Positions 1 through 6,533 of a stretch of 9,771 nucleotides of DNA are shown one piece after another. How positions within the stretch are numbered: position 1 is the first letter of the stretch; each line of letters opens with the position of its first letter. The position numbers were made by a program, and so were the translations under genes. The notes below the pieces were generated by a model. The model had not been told where the DNA came from, did no database searches, and saw only the letters and a list, made by a program, of their open reading frames with translations. Source of the DNA: Clostridiales bacterium (GTDB lineage: Bacteria; Bacillota; Clostridia; Oscillospirales; Oscillospiraceae); contig JAQXNP010000197.1 in assembly GCA_029098065.1 (NCBI GenBank), positions 1 through 9,771 on the forward strand, given 5' to 3'.

Positions 1-890
1 AGTACCAGTACCTGCTGCCCCGGCTGATCGGCATGTGGAAGCACCTGGAGCGGCAGGAGGGCGCCATCGGCACCCGCGGCCCCGGCGAGACCCAGCTGGA
101 GAGCGACCGGCGGCTCATCCGCAGGAAAATTACCCGGCTGGAGGCCGAGCTGAAGGAGGTCCGGAGGGTCCGGGCCACTCAGCGTCAGCGACGGGAGAAA
201 AACGAGGTCCCGGTGGTGGCCATCGTGGGCTATACCAACGCGGGCAAGTCCACCCTGCTCAACGCCCTTACCGGGGCGGGTATCCCGGCCAACAACCGGC
301 TCTTTGACACTCTGGACACCACCACCCGCACCCTGGAGCTGTCCGACACCTGTACGGTGCTGATCTCGGACACGGTGGGCTTCATCTCCAAGCTGCCCCA
401 CCAGCTGGTGGAGGCCTTCAAGGCCACTCTGGAGGAACTGGAGTACGCCGATCTTCTGATCCACGTCATCGACGCCTCCAATCCCGAATGGCGGGAGCAG
501 GCCGAGGTGGTGGAGCGGCTCATCACCGAGCTGGGGGCCTGGGACACCCCCCGGATCGACGTGTTCAACAAGTCCGACCTGCTGGACGGGGATATCCTGC
601 CCCACGGGGATGACATCGTGACGGTGTCGGCAAAGACGGGGGACGGCCTGGACCGGCTGAGGGACAAGCTGAAGGCCCGTCTGGATCAGGGCACCCGCCG
701 GGTGACTCTGGCGCTGCCCTATGACCAGGGCGGACTGGTGGATATGCTCTACCGGGAAGCCCGGGTGGAGCGCGTGGAGTACGGAGAAGCCATTGAAGTG
801 ACGGTGGTCTGCACCCCCAGAGTGCTGGGGCGGGTGCGGGACTATGTCACCGGGGGCTGGAAGCCGGAAAAGGAATTCTGGGAGGACTGA
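1..890 (+). CDS. hflX: GTPase HflX, 3' part (start lies before the window)
   Basis: HflX is a cytoplasmic translational GTPase of the Obg-HflX group. It binds the 50S subunit and splits stalled or stress-inactivated 70S ribosomes. The reading frame is already open at base 3 (YQYLLPRLIGMWKHLERQEG), so the first in-frame ATG at 33 is internal. About 295 residues are visible, and compared with about 426 in E. coli HflX roughly 120-130 N-terminal residues are missing. Seen here are the HflX signature GTRGPGETQLESDRR, a basic coiled-coil linker, then the G domain: P-loop GYTNAGKST (visible residues about 76-84), switch/G2 threonines in DTTTRT, G3 DTVGF (about 123-127), G4 NKSD (about 189-192) and G5 SAKTG (about 209-213). 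A short C-terminal domain follows and ends at the TGA at 888-890. The gene leads a tight plus-strand group with a GNAT enzyme and a YigZ protein. Only the upstream truncation is uncertain. Confidence 0.96.
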   Translation, partial: YQYLLPRLIGMWKHLERQEGAIGTRGPGETQLESDRRLIRRKITRLEAELKEVRRVRATQRQRREKNEVPVVAIVGYTNAGKSTLLNALTGAGIPANNRLFDTLDTTTRTLELSDTCTVLISDTVGFISKLPHQLVEAFKATLEELEYADLLIHVIDASNPEWREQAEVVERLITELGAWDTPRIDVFNKSDLLDGDILPHGDDIVTVSAKTGDGLDRLRDKLKARLDQGTRRVTLALPYDQGGLVDMLYREARVERVEYGEAIEVTVVCTPRVLGRVRDYVTGGWKPEKEFWED

Positions 891-919
891 CCAAGTCTGC
901 CCGGAAAGAGGTGTTCCCT

Positions 920-1462
920 ATGGAACTGGAGACCAGGCGGCTCATTCTGCGCCCCTTTACCGAGGAGGACGCTGCCGGTTTATATGAATACGCCCGGGAC
1001 CCGCGGGTGGGGCCTGCCGCCGGCTGGCCGCCCCACAAAAGCCTGGAGGAGAGCCGGGAGATCATCCGCACGGTGTTTTCCGCGCCGGACACCTTCGCCG
1101 TGGCGGACAAATCCACCGGACGGGTCATCGGCTCGGCGGGCTTTGTGGACCGTCACCAGATGCTTCTGCCCGGGCCGGATGACGAGATCGGCTACGCTCT
1201 GCATCCCGCCTTCTGGGGTCGGGGCCTCATGCCCGAGGCGGCAGCCGAGCTGCTCCGCTACGGCTTTGAGGACCGGGGGCTGGCCGCCATCTGGTGCGGT
1301 CACTATGATTTTAACGATCAATCCCGCCGGGTGGTGGAGAAGTGCGGCTTTCTCTACCGGTTCACCGGGAGGACCTGGGCGGAGCTGATGGGGGAGGAGC
1401 GCACAGAGCTCCACTATGCCCTGACAAGAGAAGAATGGCTGGCCCAACGGGGCCGAAACTGA
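920..1462 (+). CDS. GNAT family N-acetyltransferase, RimJ/RimL-like
   Basis: A 180-residue protein expected to transfer an acetyl group from acetyl-CoA to an amine, with unknown substrate. It opens with METRRL-type residues (MELETRRLILRPFTEEDA), typical of the RimJ/RimL branch that includes ribosomal-protein N-terminal acetyltransferases. The core strand EIGYALHPAFWGRGLMPEA (about residues 89-107) contains the acetyl-CoA-binding loop WGRGLMPEA. The later N-D-Q-S-R...EKCGF segment (about 132-144) is the usual C-terminal GNAT helix and strand. A longer frame begins at GTG 911, but ATG 920 is preferred: GAGGTG at 908-913 then sits 6 bases upstream, and the protein starts directly with the family motif. 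It begins 29 bp after hflX and ends 15 bp before yigZ, with no promoter visible in either gap, so co-transcription is likely. A role on ribosomal protein is suggested only by neighbours and family resemblance. Confidence 0.9.
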   Translation: MELETRRLILRPFTEEDAAGLYEYARDPRVGPAAGWPPHKSLEESREIIRTVFSAPDTFAVADKSTGRVIGSAGFVDRHQMLLPGPDDEIGYALHPAFWGRGLMPEAAAELLRYGFEDRGLAAIWCGHYDFNDQSRRVVEKCGFLYRFTGRTWAELMGEERTELHYALTREEWLAQRGRN

Positions 1463-1477
1463 CCGGGGAGGCGTCCC

Positions 1478-2107
1478 ATGACAGAATATTACATCCCCAC
1501 CGCGCCGTCAGAGACGGAATTTACCGAAAAACGATCCCGCTTTATCGGCCACGTCTGGCCGGTGCGGACCGAGGCCGAGGCCCGGGGCCGCATTGAGGAG
1601 ATGAAGAAGCGCTATCACGACGCCCGGCACAACTGCTGGTGCTATCTCATTCGGGACACCGGCGTGGTGCGCTACTCCGATGACGGAGAGCCCCAGGGCA
1701 CCGCCGGCCAGCCCATGCTGAACGTGTTTCAGCGGGAGGGAATCACCGATGTGGTGTGTGTCTCCACCCGGTATTTCGGCGGCGTGCTGCTGGGCGCCGG
1801 CGGATTGACCCGGGCCTATACCCGGTCGGCCAAGGACGCCCTGGATGCCGCCGGGATCTCGGTGGTGCGCCCCTGGACGGTGGTGGAGGTGGACTGCCCC
1901 TACCCTCTGTTCGAGCGGGTGAGGCAGGAGATCCCCGCTGCCGGCGGGGTGGAGGGTGAGCACACCTTCACCCAGCAGGTCACCGTCCGGGCTTTGCTGC
2001 CCGAAGGGGGGCTGAAGCCCTTTTCCCGGCGGCTTCAGGAACTGTCCGCCGGCGGTTTTTCTCCCAGAGTGGTGGGGGAGAAGTGGCAGGCGGTTCCAAA
2101 ATCGTGA
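1478..2107 (+). CDS. yigZ: YigZ / IMPACT family protein (UPF0029 + DUF1949)
   Basis: A 209-residue protein of the YigZ/YvyE family, the bacterial relatives of the eukaryotic Gcn2 regulator IMPACT/Yih1. The molecular role in bacteria is not settled. The N-terminal UPF0029 domain (about residues 1-125) shows the conserved KRSRFIGH entry, the HDARHNCWCY segment (47-56), SDDGEPQGTAGQPML (67-81) and STRYFGGVLLGAGGLTRAY (96-114), all family hallmarks. The C-terminal half (about 135-205) fits the ferredoxin-like DUF1949 domain. Length matches the usual 200-220 residues. The ATG at 1478 is well supported by GGGGAGG at 1465-1471 with 6 bases of spacing. It is the last gene of the hflX group. Identification as family member is firm; any translational role here is inference. 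Confidence 0.94.
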   Translation: MTEYYIPTAPSETEFTEKRSRFIGHVWPVRTEAEARGRIEEMKKRYHDARHNCWCYLIRDTGVVRYSDDGEPQGTAGQPMLNVFQREGITDVVCVSTRYFGGVLLGAGGLTRAYTRSAKDALDAAGISVVRPWTVVEVDCPYPLFERVRQEIPAAGGVEGEHTFTQQVTVRALLPEGGLKPFSRRLQELSAGGFSPRVVGEKWQAVPKS

Positions 2108-2110
2108 ACA

Positions 2111-2170
2111 TTCTATAAATTGGATCAAAGAAAAAGAGGATTTTCGCCGCCTGTGTCGTATATAAATAGT
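2111..2170 (+). promoter_or_regulatory. Possible promoter region for dgt-dnaG-rpoD
   Basis: The 83-bp gap between yigZ and dgt is clearly AT-richer than its surroundings and holds two -10-like boxes, TATAAA at 2114-2119 and overlapping TATATA/TATAAA at 2159-2166. Neither has a convincing TTGACA-like -35 element at 16-18 bp, so this is a weak call based on composition and position before the macromolecular synthesis operon. No intrinsic terminator for the upstream genes is visible in the gap, so read-through from yigZ is also possible. Confidence 0.3.
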
Positions 2171-2190
2171 ACAAGAATGGGGGCGAAACT

Positions 2191-3195
2191 ATGACCATCC
2201 GGGAACAGCTGGAGGAGCGGGAGCGCAAGGACCTGTCTCCCTTTGCCTGCCTGTCGGCACAGTCCAGGGGCCGCGCCCGGCCGGCGGAGCCATGCCCGGT
2301 GCGGACCTGTTTTCAGCGGGATACCGACCGCATTGTCCACTGCAAGGCCTTCCGCCGCCTCAAACGGAAGACGCAGGTGTTCCTTCAGCCGGAGGGAGAC
2401 CACTATCGCACCCGCATGACCCATACTCTGGAGGTGGCCCGGGTAGCCCGGACCATCGCCCGGGGCCTTGGTCTCAACGAGGATCTCACCGAGGCCGCCG
2501 CGCTGGGACACGATTTGGGACACACCCCCTTCGGCCATGCCGGAGAGCGGCTCCTGAACGAGATCATGCCCGGCGGCTTCCGTCACAATGAGCAGTCCCT
2601 CCGGGTGGTGGACCGGCTGGAGAACGACGGAGCCGGGCTGAACCTGACCTATGAGGTCCGGCGGGGCATCCTGTGCCACTCCGGGCCGGACGTTGCCGAG
2701 ACGCTGGAGGGACAGGTCGTCCGGCTGTCGGATAAGATCGCCTACCTCAGCGCCGATATCGACGATGCCCTGCGGGGCGGCGTCATCTATCCGCTGGATA
2801 TTCCATCCCATGTGGCCCAGGAGTTGGGCAACACCCATTCCGAGCGGATCAACACCCTGGTGATGGACATCATTCATAGCAGCCAGGGAAAAAACGCGAT
2901 TCTTCAATCTCCGGAAAAGCGAAAGGCCATGGCGGAACTCAGCGAATTCATGTTTGAGTCGGTCTACCGCAACCCGGTGGCCAAGGGGGAGGAGGGCAAA
3001 GCCCAGGAACTCATCCGCCGGCTGTTTGATTATTACATGAGAGAATTGGACAGGCTGCCTCCGGAATTTCAGGAGATTCGTGTAGCCGAAGGTCCCGAGC
3101 GCGCGGTGTGCGACTACATCGCCGGGATGACTGACGCCTATGCGGTGGAGGTGTACACCGATCTGTTCATCCCCAAATCCTGGCCGGTAAAGTGA
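2191..3195 (+). CDS. dgt: dGTP triphosphohydrolase-like HD-domain protein (Dgt)
   Basis: A 334-residue HD-superfamily phosphohydrolase that converts dNTPs (classically dGTP) to the nucleoside and triphosphate, thereby controlling the dNTP pool in the cytoplasm. The metal-binding HD signature is complete: His78 in RMTHTLEV, His107-Asp108 in AALGHDLGHTPFGH (103-116) and the distal Asp181 in LSDKIAYLSADIDDA (179-193). Upstream, FQRDTDRIVHCKAFRRL (41-57) is the conserved family entry motif and RTRMTHTLEVARVAR surrounds the first histidine. Length fits the short Firmicutes dGTPase-like proteins. The ATG is preceded by a G-rich site (GGGGGCG at 2179-2185), a slightly imperfect Shine-Dalgarno. It lies 81 bp before the dnaG start in the same direction, the common Clostridia order. 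Substrate range and oligomeric regulation cannot be read from sequence. Confidence 0.93.
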   Translation: MTIREQLEERERKDLSPFACLSAQSRGRARPAEPCPVRTCFQRDTDRIVHCKAFRRLKRKTQVFLQPEGDHYRTRMTHTLEVARVARTIARGLGLNEDLTEAAALGHDLGHTPFGHAGERLLNEIMPGGFRHNEQSLRVVDRLENDGAGLNLTYEVRRGILCHSGPDVAETLEGQVVRLSDKIAYLSADIDDALRGGVIYPLDIPSHVAQELGNTHSERINTLVMDIIHSSQGKNAILQSPEKRKAMAELSEFMFESVYRNPVAKGEEGKAQELIRRLFDYYMRELDRLPPEFQEIRVAEGPERAVCDYIAGMTDAYAVEVYTDLFIPKSWPVK

Positions 3196-3261
3196 GAAAA
3201 CGTGTAAAACGTATAACCTTGTCACCTGCTGGAAATCATACCTTTGCGAATGAAAACGGGG

Positions 3262-3279
3262 AAAGGAGGGGAAACTTTG
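3262..3279 (+). promoter_or_regulatory. Ribosome binding site that sets the TTG start of dnaG
   Basis: AAAGGAGG at 3262-3269 is a near-perfect Shine-Dalgarno and stands 7 bases before TTG at 3277-3279. The upstream in-frame ATG at 3244 has no such site and would add 11 residues (containing the SD itself in coding sequence) that do not belong to the primase family N-terminus, so the TTG is the likely start. Confidence 0.85.
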
Positions 3280-5055
3280 CCTATTCCCGAACGATTTATC
3301 GACGAACTGGTGGCCCGCAGCGAGATCTCGGACGTGGTGGGCGAGTATGTCCACCTGACCCCAAAGGGCAGCAATCTGTGGGGGCTGTGTCCCTTTCACA
3401 ACGAAAAGACCCCCTCCTTTTCCGTGTCCCGGGACAAACAGATTTACCACTGCTTTGGCTGCGGGAAGGGGGGCGGAGTGATCTCCTTCATCATGGAGAT
3501 GGAGCACCTGTCCTTTCCGGACGCCGTCCGCCTGCTGGCCAAACGGGCCGGGATGGAAGTGCCCGATACGGCTGGAGATGAGGCGGGACGGAAAAAATAC
3601 CTGCGGGCCCTGGAGGCCAACAAAGAGGCCGCGCGGTTTTACCACAGCTATCTGAAGGGTCCCGGCGGGGGCGCGGTGCGGGATTACATCGCCCAGCGCC
3701 GCATCAGTCCAAAATACGCGGCCCGGTTCGGCCTGGGGGCCGCCCCCGGGGAGTGGGACGCCCTGACCCGGGCTCTCACGGAGAAGGGCTTCTCCAAGAT
3801 GGAGCTCATCGACGCCGGGCTGGCGGTAGCGGGGAAAAACGGCGGGATCTATGACAAATTCCGATCCCGGCTCATGCTTCCCGTCATCGACGTGCGGGGG
3901 GATGTGGTGGGCTTTACCAGCCGTATCCTGCCGGGGCTGGAGGGGGCCAAATATCTCAACAGCCCGGATACGGTGTGCTTTAAGAAGAGCCGTCTCATCT
4001 ACGCTCTGAACTATGCCAAAAACACCAAGCGGCCCAACCTCATTCTGGTGGAGGGAAACATCGACGTCATCACCCTCCATCAGGCGGGCTTTGACAATGT
4101 GGTGGCCACCATGGGTACCGCCCTCACCGAGGAGCACGCCCGCATCCTTTCCCGGTACACAAAGGAACTGGTGCTCTGCTACGACAACGACGCGGCGGGG
4201 AAGAAGTCCACGGATCGGGTGCTGGGGATCCTGAAGAACGCAGATCTGAACGTCCGGGTGCTCCAGCTTCCCAACGCCTATGACGCCGAGGGGAAGCCCG
4301 TCAAGCAGGACCCCGACGACTTTGTAAAAAAATTCGGCCCCGCCGCCTTTGAGAAGTGCCTGAACGGTTCGGCGGGCCAGAATGACTACCGGCTGGACGT
4401 GCTCCTTCAGGGGGCTGACCTGTCCAGCGACGAAGGGCGGATGGAATTTCTCCGCGCCGCGGTGGAAGCGGTGGGAGCGCTGACCAGCCCCATCGAGCGG
4501 GAGATTTACGGCAACAAGGCCGCCGCCGCCGCCGGGATCTCCGGGACCGCCTTTGCCCAGGAGGTGGAGCGCTGGCGGAAGGGACAGATCCGGCAGGCGA
4601 AAAAAAAGGAGCTGCGCCGGGATCTGACTCCCACCACCACGCTCCAGCCTCAGAGCCGGGAACTGCGGTATGAAAATGTGCGCTCGGCCCGGGCCGAGGA
4701 GGGAGTTCTGCGGCTGGTCCTGCTGGACCCGGCCCTCTTTTCTCTGGCGGAGGTGGAGCCGGAACAGTTTTCCGCTCCGGTGCTGGGGAAAGCCTTTCGG
4801 CTGCTCCGGGACCGGCATGACCAGGGGCTCAGCGTTCAGCTGGCGTCTCTGGCCGGGGAATTGACGCCGGAGGAGATGAGCCATCTGACTTCGGTGGTAC
4901 AGAGGCCTGAGTCACTGGCCAATGGCCAGCGGGCCATGGCCGATTACATAGAGACGATCAAAGCCGAGACGGCCCAGCGGTGTGCGCCGAAGAGCGGAAA
5001 CGCCCTGCTGGAGCTGCGGGACAGACAAAGAAAAACGATGGAGGATGGACGATGA
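3277..5055 (+). CDS. dnaG: DNA primase DnaG
   Basis: A 592-residue primase that makes RNA primers for Okazaki fragments and replication restart at the fork, with the DnaB-type helicase as partner. Domains in order: the CHC2 zinc finger (about 1-100) with C38-P-F-H41 and C59-F-G-C62; the catalytic core with the basic RNA-polymerase region ([12 protein letters not shown], 194-205, and KYLNSPDT, 225-232); the TOPRIM fold with the catalytic glutamate in LVEGNIDV (E259) and metal-binding aspartates in CYDNDAAG (D303, D305) plus PDD at about 346-348; and a divergent C-terminal helicase-binding region (about 430-592). Length is close to the B. subtilis enzyme (603). The usual VEGYxDV is VEGNIDV here, outside the catalytic glutamate. 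The start is the TTG with a strong SD at 3262-3269. Its TGA (5053-5055) overlaps the rpoD ATG by 4 bases, pointing to translational coupling. A single rare TCA codon occurs at 4912. Confidence 0.97.
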   Translation: MPIPERFIDELVARSEISDVVGEYVHLTPKGSNLWGLCPFHNEKTPSFSVSRDKQIYHCFGCGKGGGVISFIMEMEHLSFPDAVRLLAKRAGMEVPDTAGDEAGRKKYLRALEANKEAARFYHSYLKGPGGGAVRDYIAQRRISPKYAARFGLGAAPGEWDALTRALTEKGFSKMELIDAGLAVAGKNGGIYDKFRSRLMLPVIDVRGDVVGFTSRILPGLEGAKYLNSPDTVCFKKSRLIYALNYAKNTKRPNLILVEGNIDVITLHQAGFDNVVATMGTALTEEHARILSRYTKELVLCYDNDAAGKKSTDRVLGILKNADLNVRVLQLPNAYDAEGKPVKQDPDDFVKKFGPAAFEKCLNGSAGQNDYRLDVLLQGADLSSDEGRMEFLRAAVEAVGALTSPIEREIYGNKAAAAAGISGTAFAQEVERWRKGQIRQAKKKELRRDLTPTTTLQPQSRELRYENVRSARAEEGVLRLVLLDPALFSLAEVEPEQFSAPVLGKAFRLLRDRHDQGLSVQLASLAGELTPEEMSHLTSVVQRPESLANGQRAMADYIETIKAETAQRCAPKSGNALLELRDRQRKTMEDGR

Positions 5056-6401
5056 GCGAGAAGAAGACGACCAAAGCGGCCGATAAGGATAAGCGGGCCA
5101 AAGGAAAGGAGCAGGAGCTTGTCACCCTCTCCGCCGAGCAGGTGGGGGCCGGAAAGGCGGAACTGATGAAGCTCCTGGCAGGTGTGCCAGGGGCGGAAAA
5201 GGTGGCCGACCTGCTGGATAAGGGCAAACGGAAGGGAAAACTGTCCTACACGGATATGATGGAGGTCCTGGACGAGCTCAATTTGGAAAACGATCAGATG
5301 GACAAGATCTACGATATCATGGAGAACCTGGGCATCGACGCTGTGGGAGATGAAGAAGACATCCCCAATCTCAGCGATCTGGGCAGCCTCAGCGATACGG
5401 ATCTGCTCCCCCCGCCGGAGGAATTGGACGACGTGGAGGAGGTTCCGGAGGAAGAGGTTGTGGATCCCAATGCGCTGGCCGACAACTTCGGGATCGACGA
5501 CCCGGTTCGGATGTACCTCAAGGAAATCGGAAAAGTGGACCTGCTGACCAGTGAAGAGGAGATCCAGCTGGCCCAGGATATGGGCCTTGGCAATGAGGCG
5601 GCCGCGACCCTGAAGGAGTCCGGCGATGAACTGGATGATGCCACCCGCGCTGAGCTGGAGAAGGCGGTGAAAAAAGGAGAACAGGCCAAGCAGCGTCTGG
5701 CAGAGGCCAATCTCCGTCTGGTGGTGTCCATTGCCAAGCGCTACGTGGGCCGGGGAATGCTGTTCCTGGATCTGATCCAGGAGGGCAACCTGGGCCTCAT
5801 CAAAGCGGTGGAGAAATTTGATTATACCAAGGGCTACAAGTTTTCTACCTACGCCACCTGGTGGATCCGGCAGGCCATCACCCGGGCCATCGCCGACCAG
5901 GCCCGGACCATCCGGATTCCCGTCCATATGGTGGAGACCATCAACAAGGTGATCCGGGTATCCCGCCAGCTTCTCCAGGAACTGGGGCACGACCCCTCCC
6001 CCGAGGAGATCGCAGAGGAGATGGGCATGCCGGTGGATAAGGTGCGGGAAATCCTGAAGATCGCCCAGGAGCCGGTGAGCCTGGAGACGCCCATCGGCGA
6101 GGAAGAGGACAGCCATCTGGGGGATTTCATCCCCGATGAAGATGCCTCTGAGCCCGCCGAGGCGGCCAGCTACACGCTGCTGAAAGAGCAGCTCATTGAT
6201 GTGCTGGATACGCTGACCCCCCGGGAGGAGAAGGTGCTGAAGCTCCGCTTCGGCCTGGAGGACGGCCGGACTCGTACGTTGGAGGAAGTGGGTAAGGAAT
6301 TCAATGTCACCCGGGAGCGGATCCGCCAGATCGAGGCCAAGGCGCTGCGGAAGCTGCGCCACCCCAGCCGGAGCAAGAAGCTGAAGGACTTTTTGAACTG
6401 A
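5052..6401 (+). CDS. rpoD: RNA polymerase primary sigma factor (SigA/RpoD)
   Basis: The housekeeping sigma factor: it directs core RNA polymerase to -10/-35 promoters and melts DNA. The product is 449 residues. Parts in order: a Lys-rich tail (1-22); region 1.1-like segment (about 24-97); an acidic linker (about 99-139); region 1.2 ([20 protein letters not shown], 150-169); an extra charged spacer (about 178-212); region 2 ([16 protein letters not shown], then the melting segment [20 protein letters not shown] at 261-280); region 3 (about 300-380); and region 4 with the -35-binding helix-turn-helix ([19 protein letters not shown], about 408-426) and the ending [13 protein letters not shown]. 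It is longer than B. subtilis SigA (371) because of the N-terminal and spacer additions. A frame open from 4980 is longer, but ATG 5052 is chosen: GGAGG at 5040-5044 is 7 bases upstream and the start overlaps the dnaG stop (ATGA). A terminator follows at 6431. Confidence 0.98.
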   Translation: MSEKKTTKAADKDKRAKGKEQELVTLSAEQVGAGKAELMKLLAGVPGAEKVADLLDKGKRKGKLSYTDMMEVLDELNLENDQMDKIYDIMENLGIDAVGDEEDIPNLSDLGSLSDTDLLPPPEELDDVEEVPEEEVVDPNALADNFGIDDPVRMYLKEIGKVDLLTSEEEIQLAQDMGLGNEAAATLKESGDELDDATRAELEKAVKKGEQAKQRLAEANLRLVVSIAKRYVGRGMLFLDLIQEGNLGLIKAVEKFDYTKGYKFSTYATWWIRQAITRAIADQARTIRIPVHMVETINKVIRVSRQLLQELGHDPSPEEIAEEMGMPVDKVREILKIAQEPVSLETPIGEEEDSHLGDFIPDEDASEPAEAASYTLLKEQLIDVLDTLTPREEKVLKLRFGLEDGRTRTLEEVGKEFNVTRERIRQIEAKALRKLRHPSRSKKLKDFLN

Positions 6402-6430
6402 ATTACAGCAGCGTTGAGCGGAATTCCGCG

Positions 6431-6475
6431 AGCGGGAGTGCCCTTTCTGAGAGAGGGCGCTCCCGCTTTGTTTTT
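6431..6475 (+). terminator. Intrinsic terminator of the dgt-dnaG-rpoD operon
   Basis: A long hairpin starts 30 bp after the rpoD stop. The left arm is 6431-6447, the loop TGA is 6448-6450 and the right arm is 6451-6467, giving about 17 paired positions with two G-U wobbles. It is followed directly by a T-rich run (TTGTTTTT, 6468-6475). There is no T-run in the other direction, so it serves the plus strand. Confidence 0.93.
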
Positions 6476-6480
6476 CGCAC

Positions 6481-6516
6481 AAAAAAACAGTCCTGGTGGA
6501 TATCCACCGGGACTGT
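6481..6516 (-). terminator. Intrinsic terminator of the Na/Pi cotransporter gene
   Basis: An inverted repeat with arms ACAGTCCTGGTGGAT (6487-6501) and ATCCACCGGGACTGT (6502-6516), mismatched only at one G-U position. In practice it folds as a 13-bp stem with a 4-base loop. Read on the minus strand it lies 17 bp after the transporter stop and ends in seven T (plus-strand A-run 6481-6487). The plus-strand reading has no T-run. Confidence 0.92.
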
Positions 6517-6533
6517 AACAGATCTATTCGCGT

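Noticed and set aside
911..919. GTG at 911 as start of the GNAT gene
   Set aside because: It overlaps the GAGGTG that serves as ribosome binding site for ATG 920, and the family N-terminus begins at ATG 920.
3196..3276. Promoter between dgt and dnaG (TATAAC at 3212-3217, TTGTCA at 3219-3224)
   Set aside because: The two boxes are in the wrong order, and neither has a partner at the proper spacing.
2125..4884. 919-codon minus-strand open frame antisense to dgt and dnaG
   Set aside because: It is in exact codon register with the sense genes and exists because TTA, CTA and TCA are avoided. The peptide is low in recognisable motifs, and the sense proteins are unmistakable.
6418..6429. 12-bp palindrome GCGGAATTCCGC between the rpoD stop and its terminator
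   Set aside because: Short and without a loop. It may be chance or a minor extension of the terminator region; no known function can be supported.
4944..6482. 512-codon minus-strand open frame antisense to rpoD
   Set aside because: Same register effect; rpoD on the plus strand is certain and the frame runs through both terminators' region.
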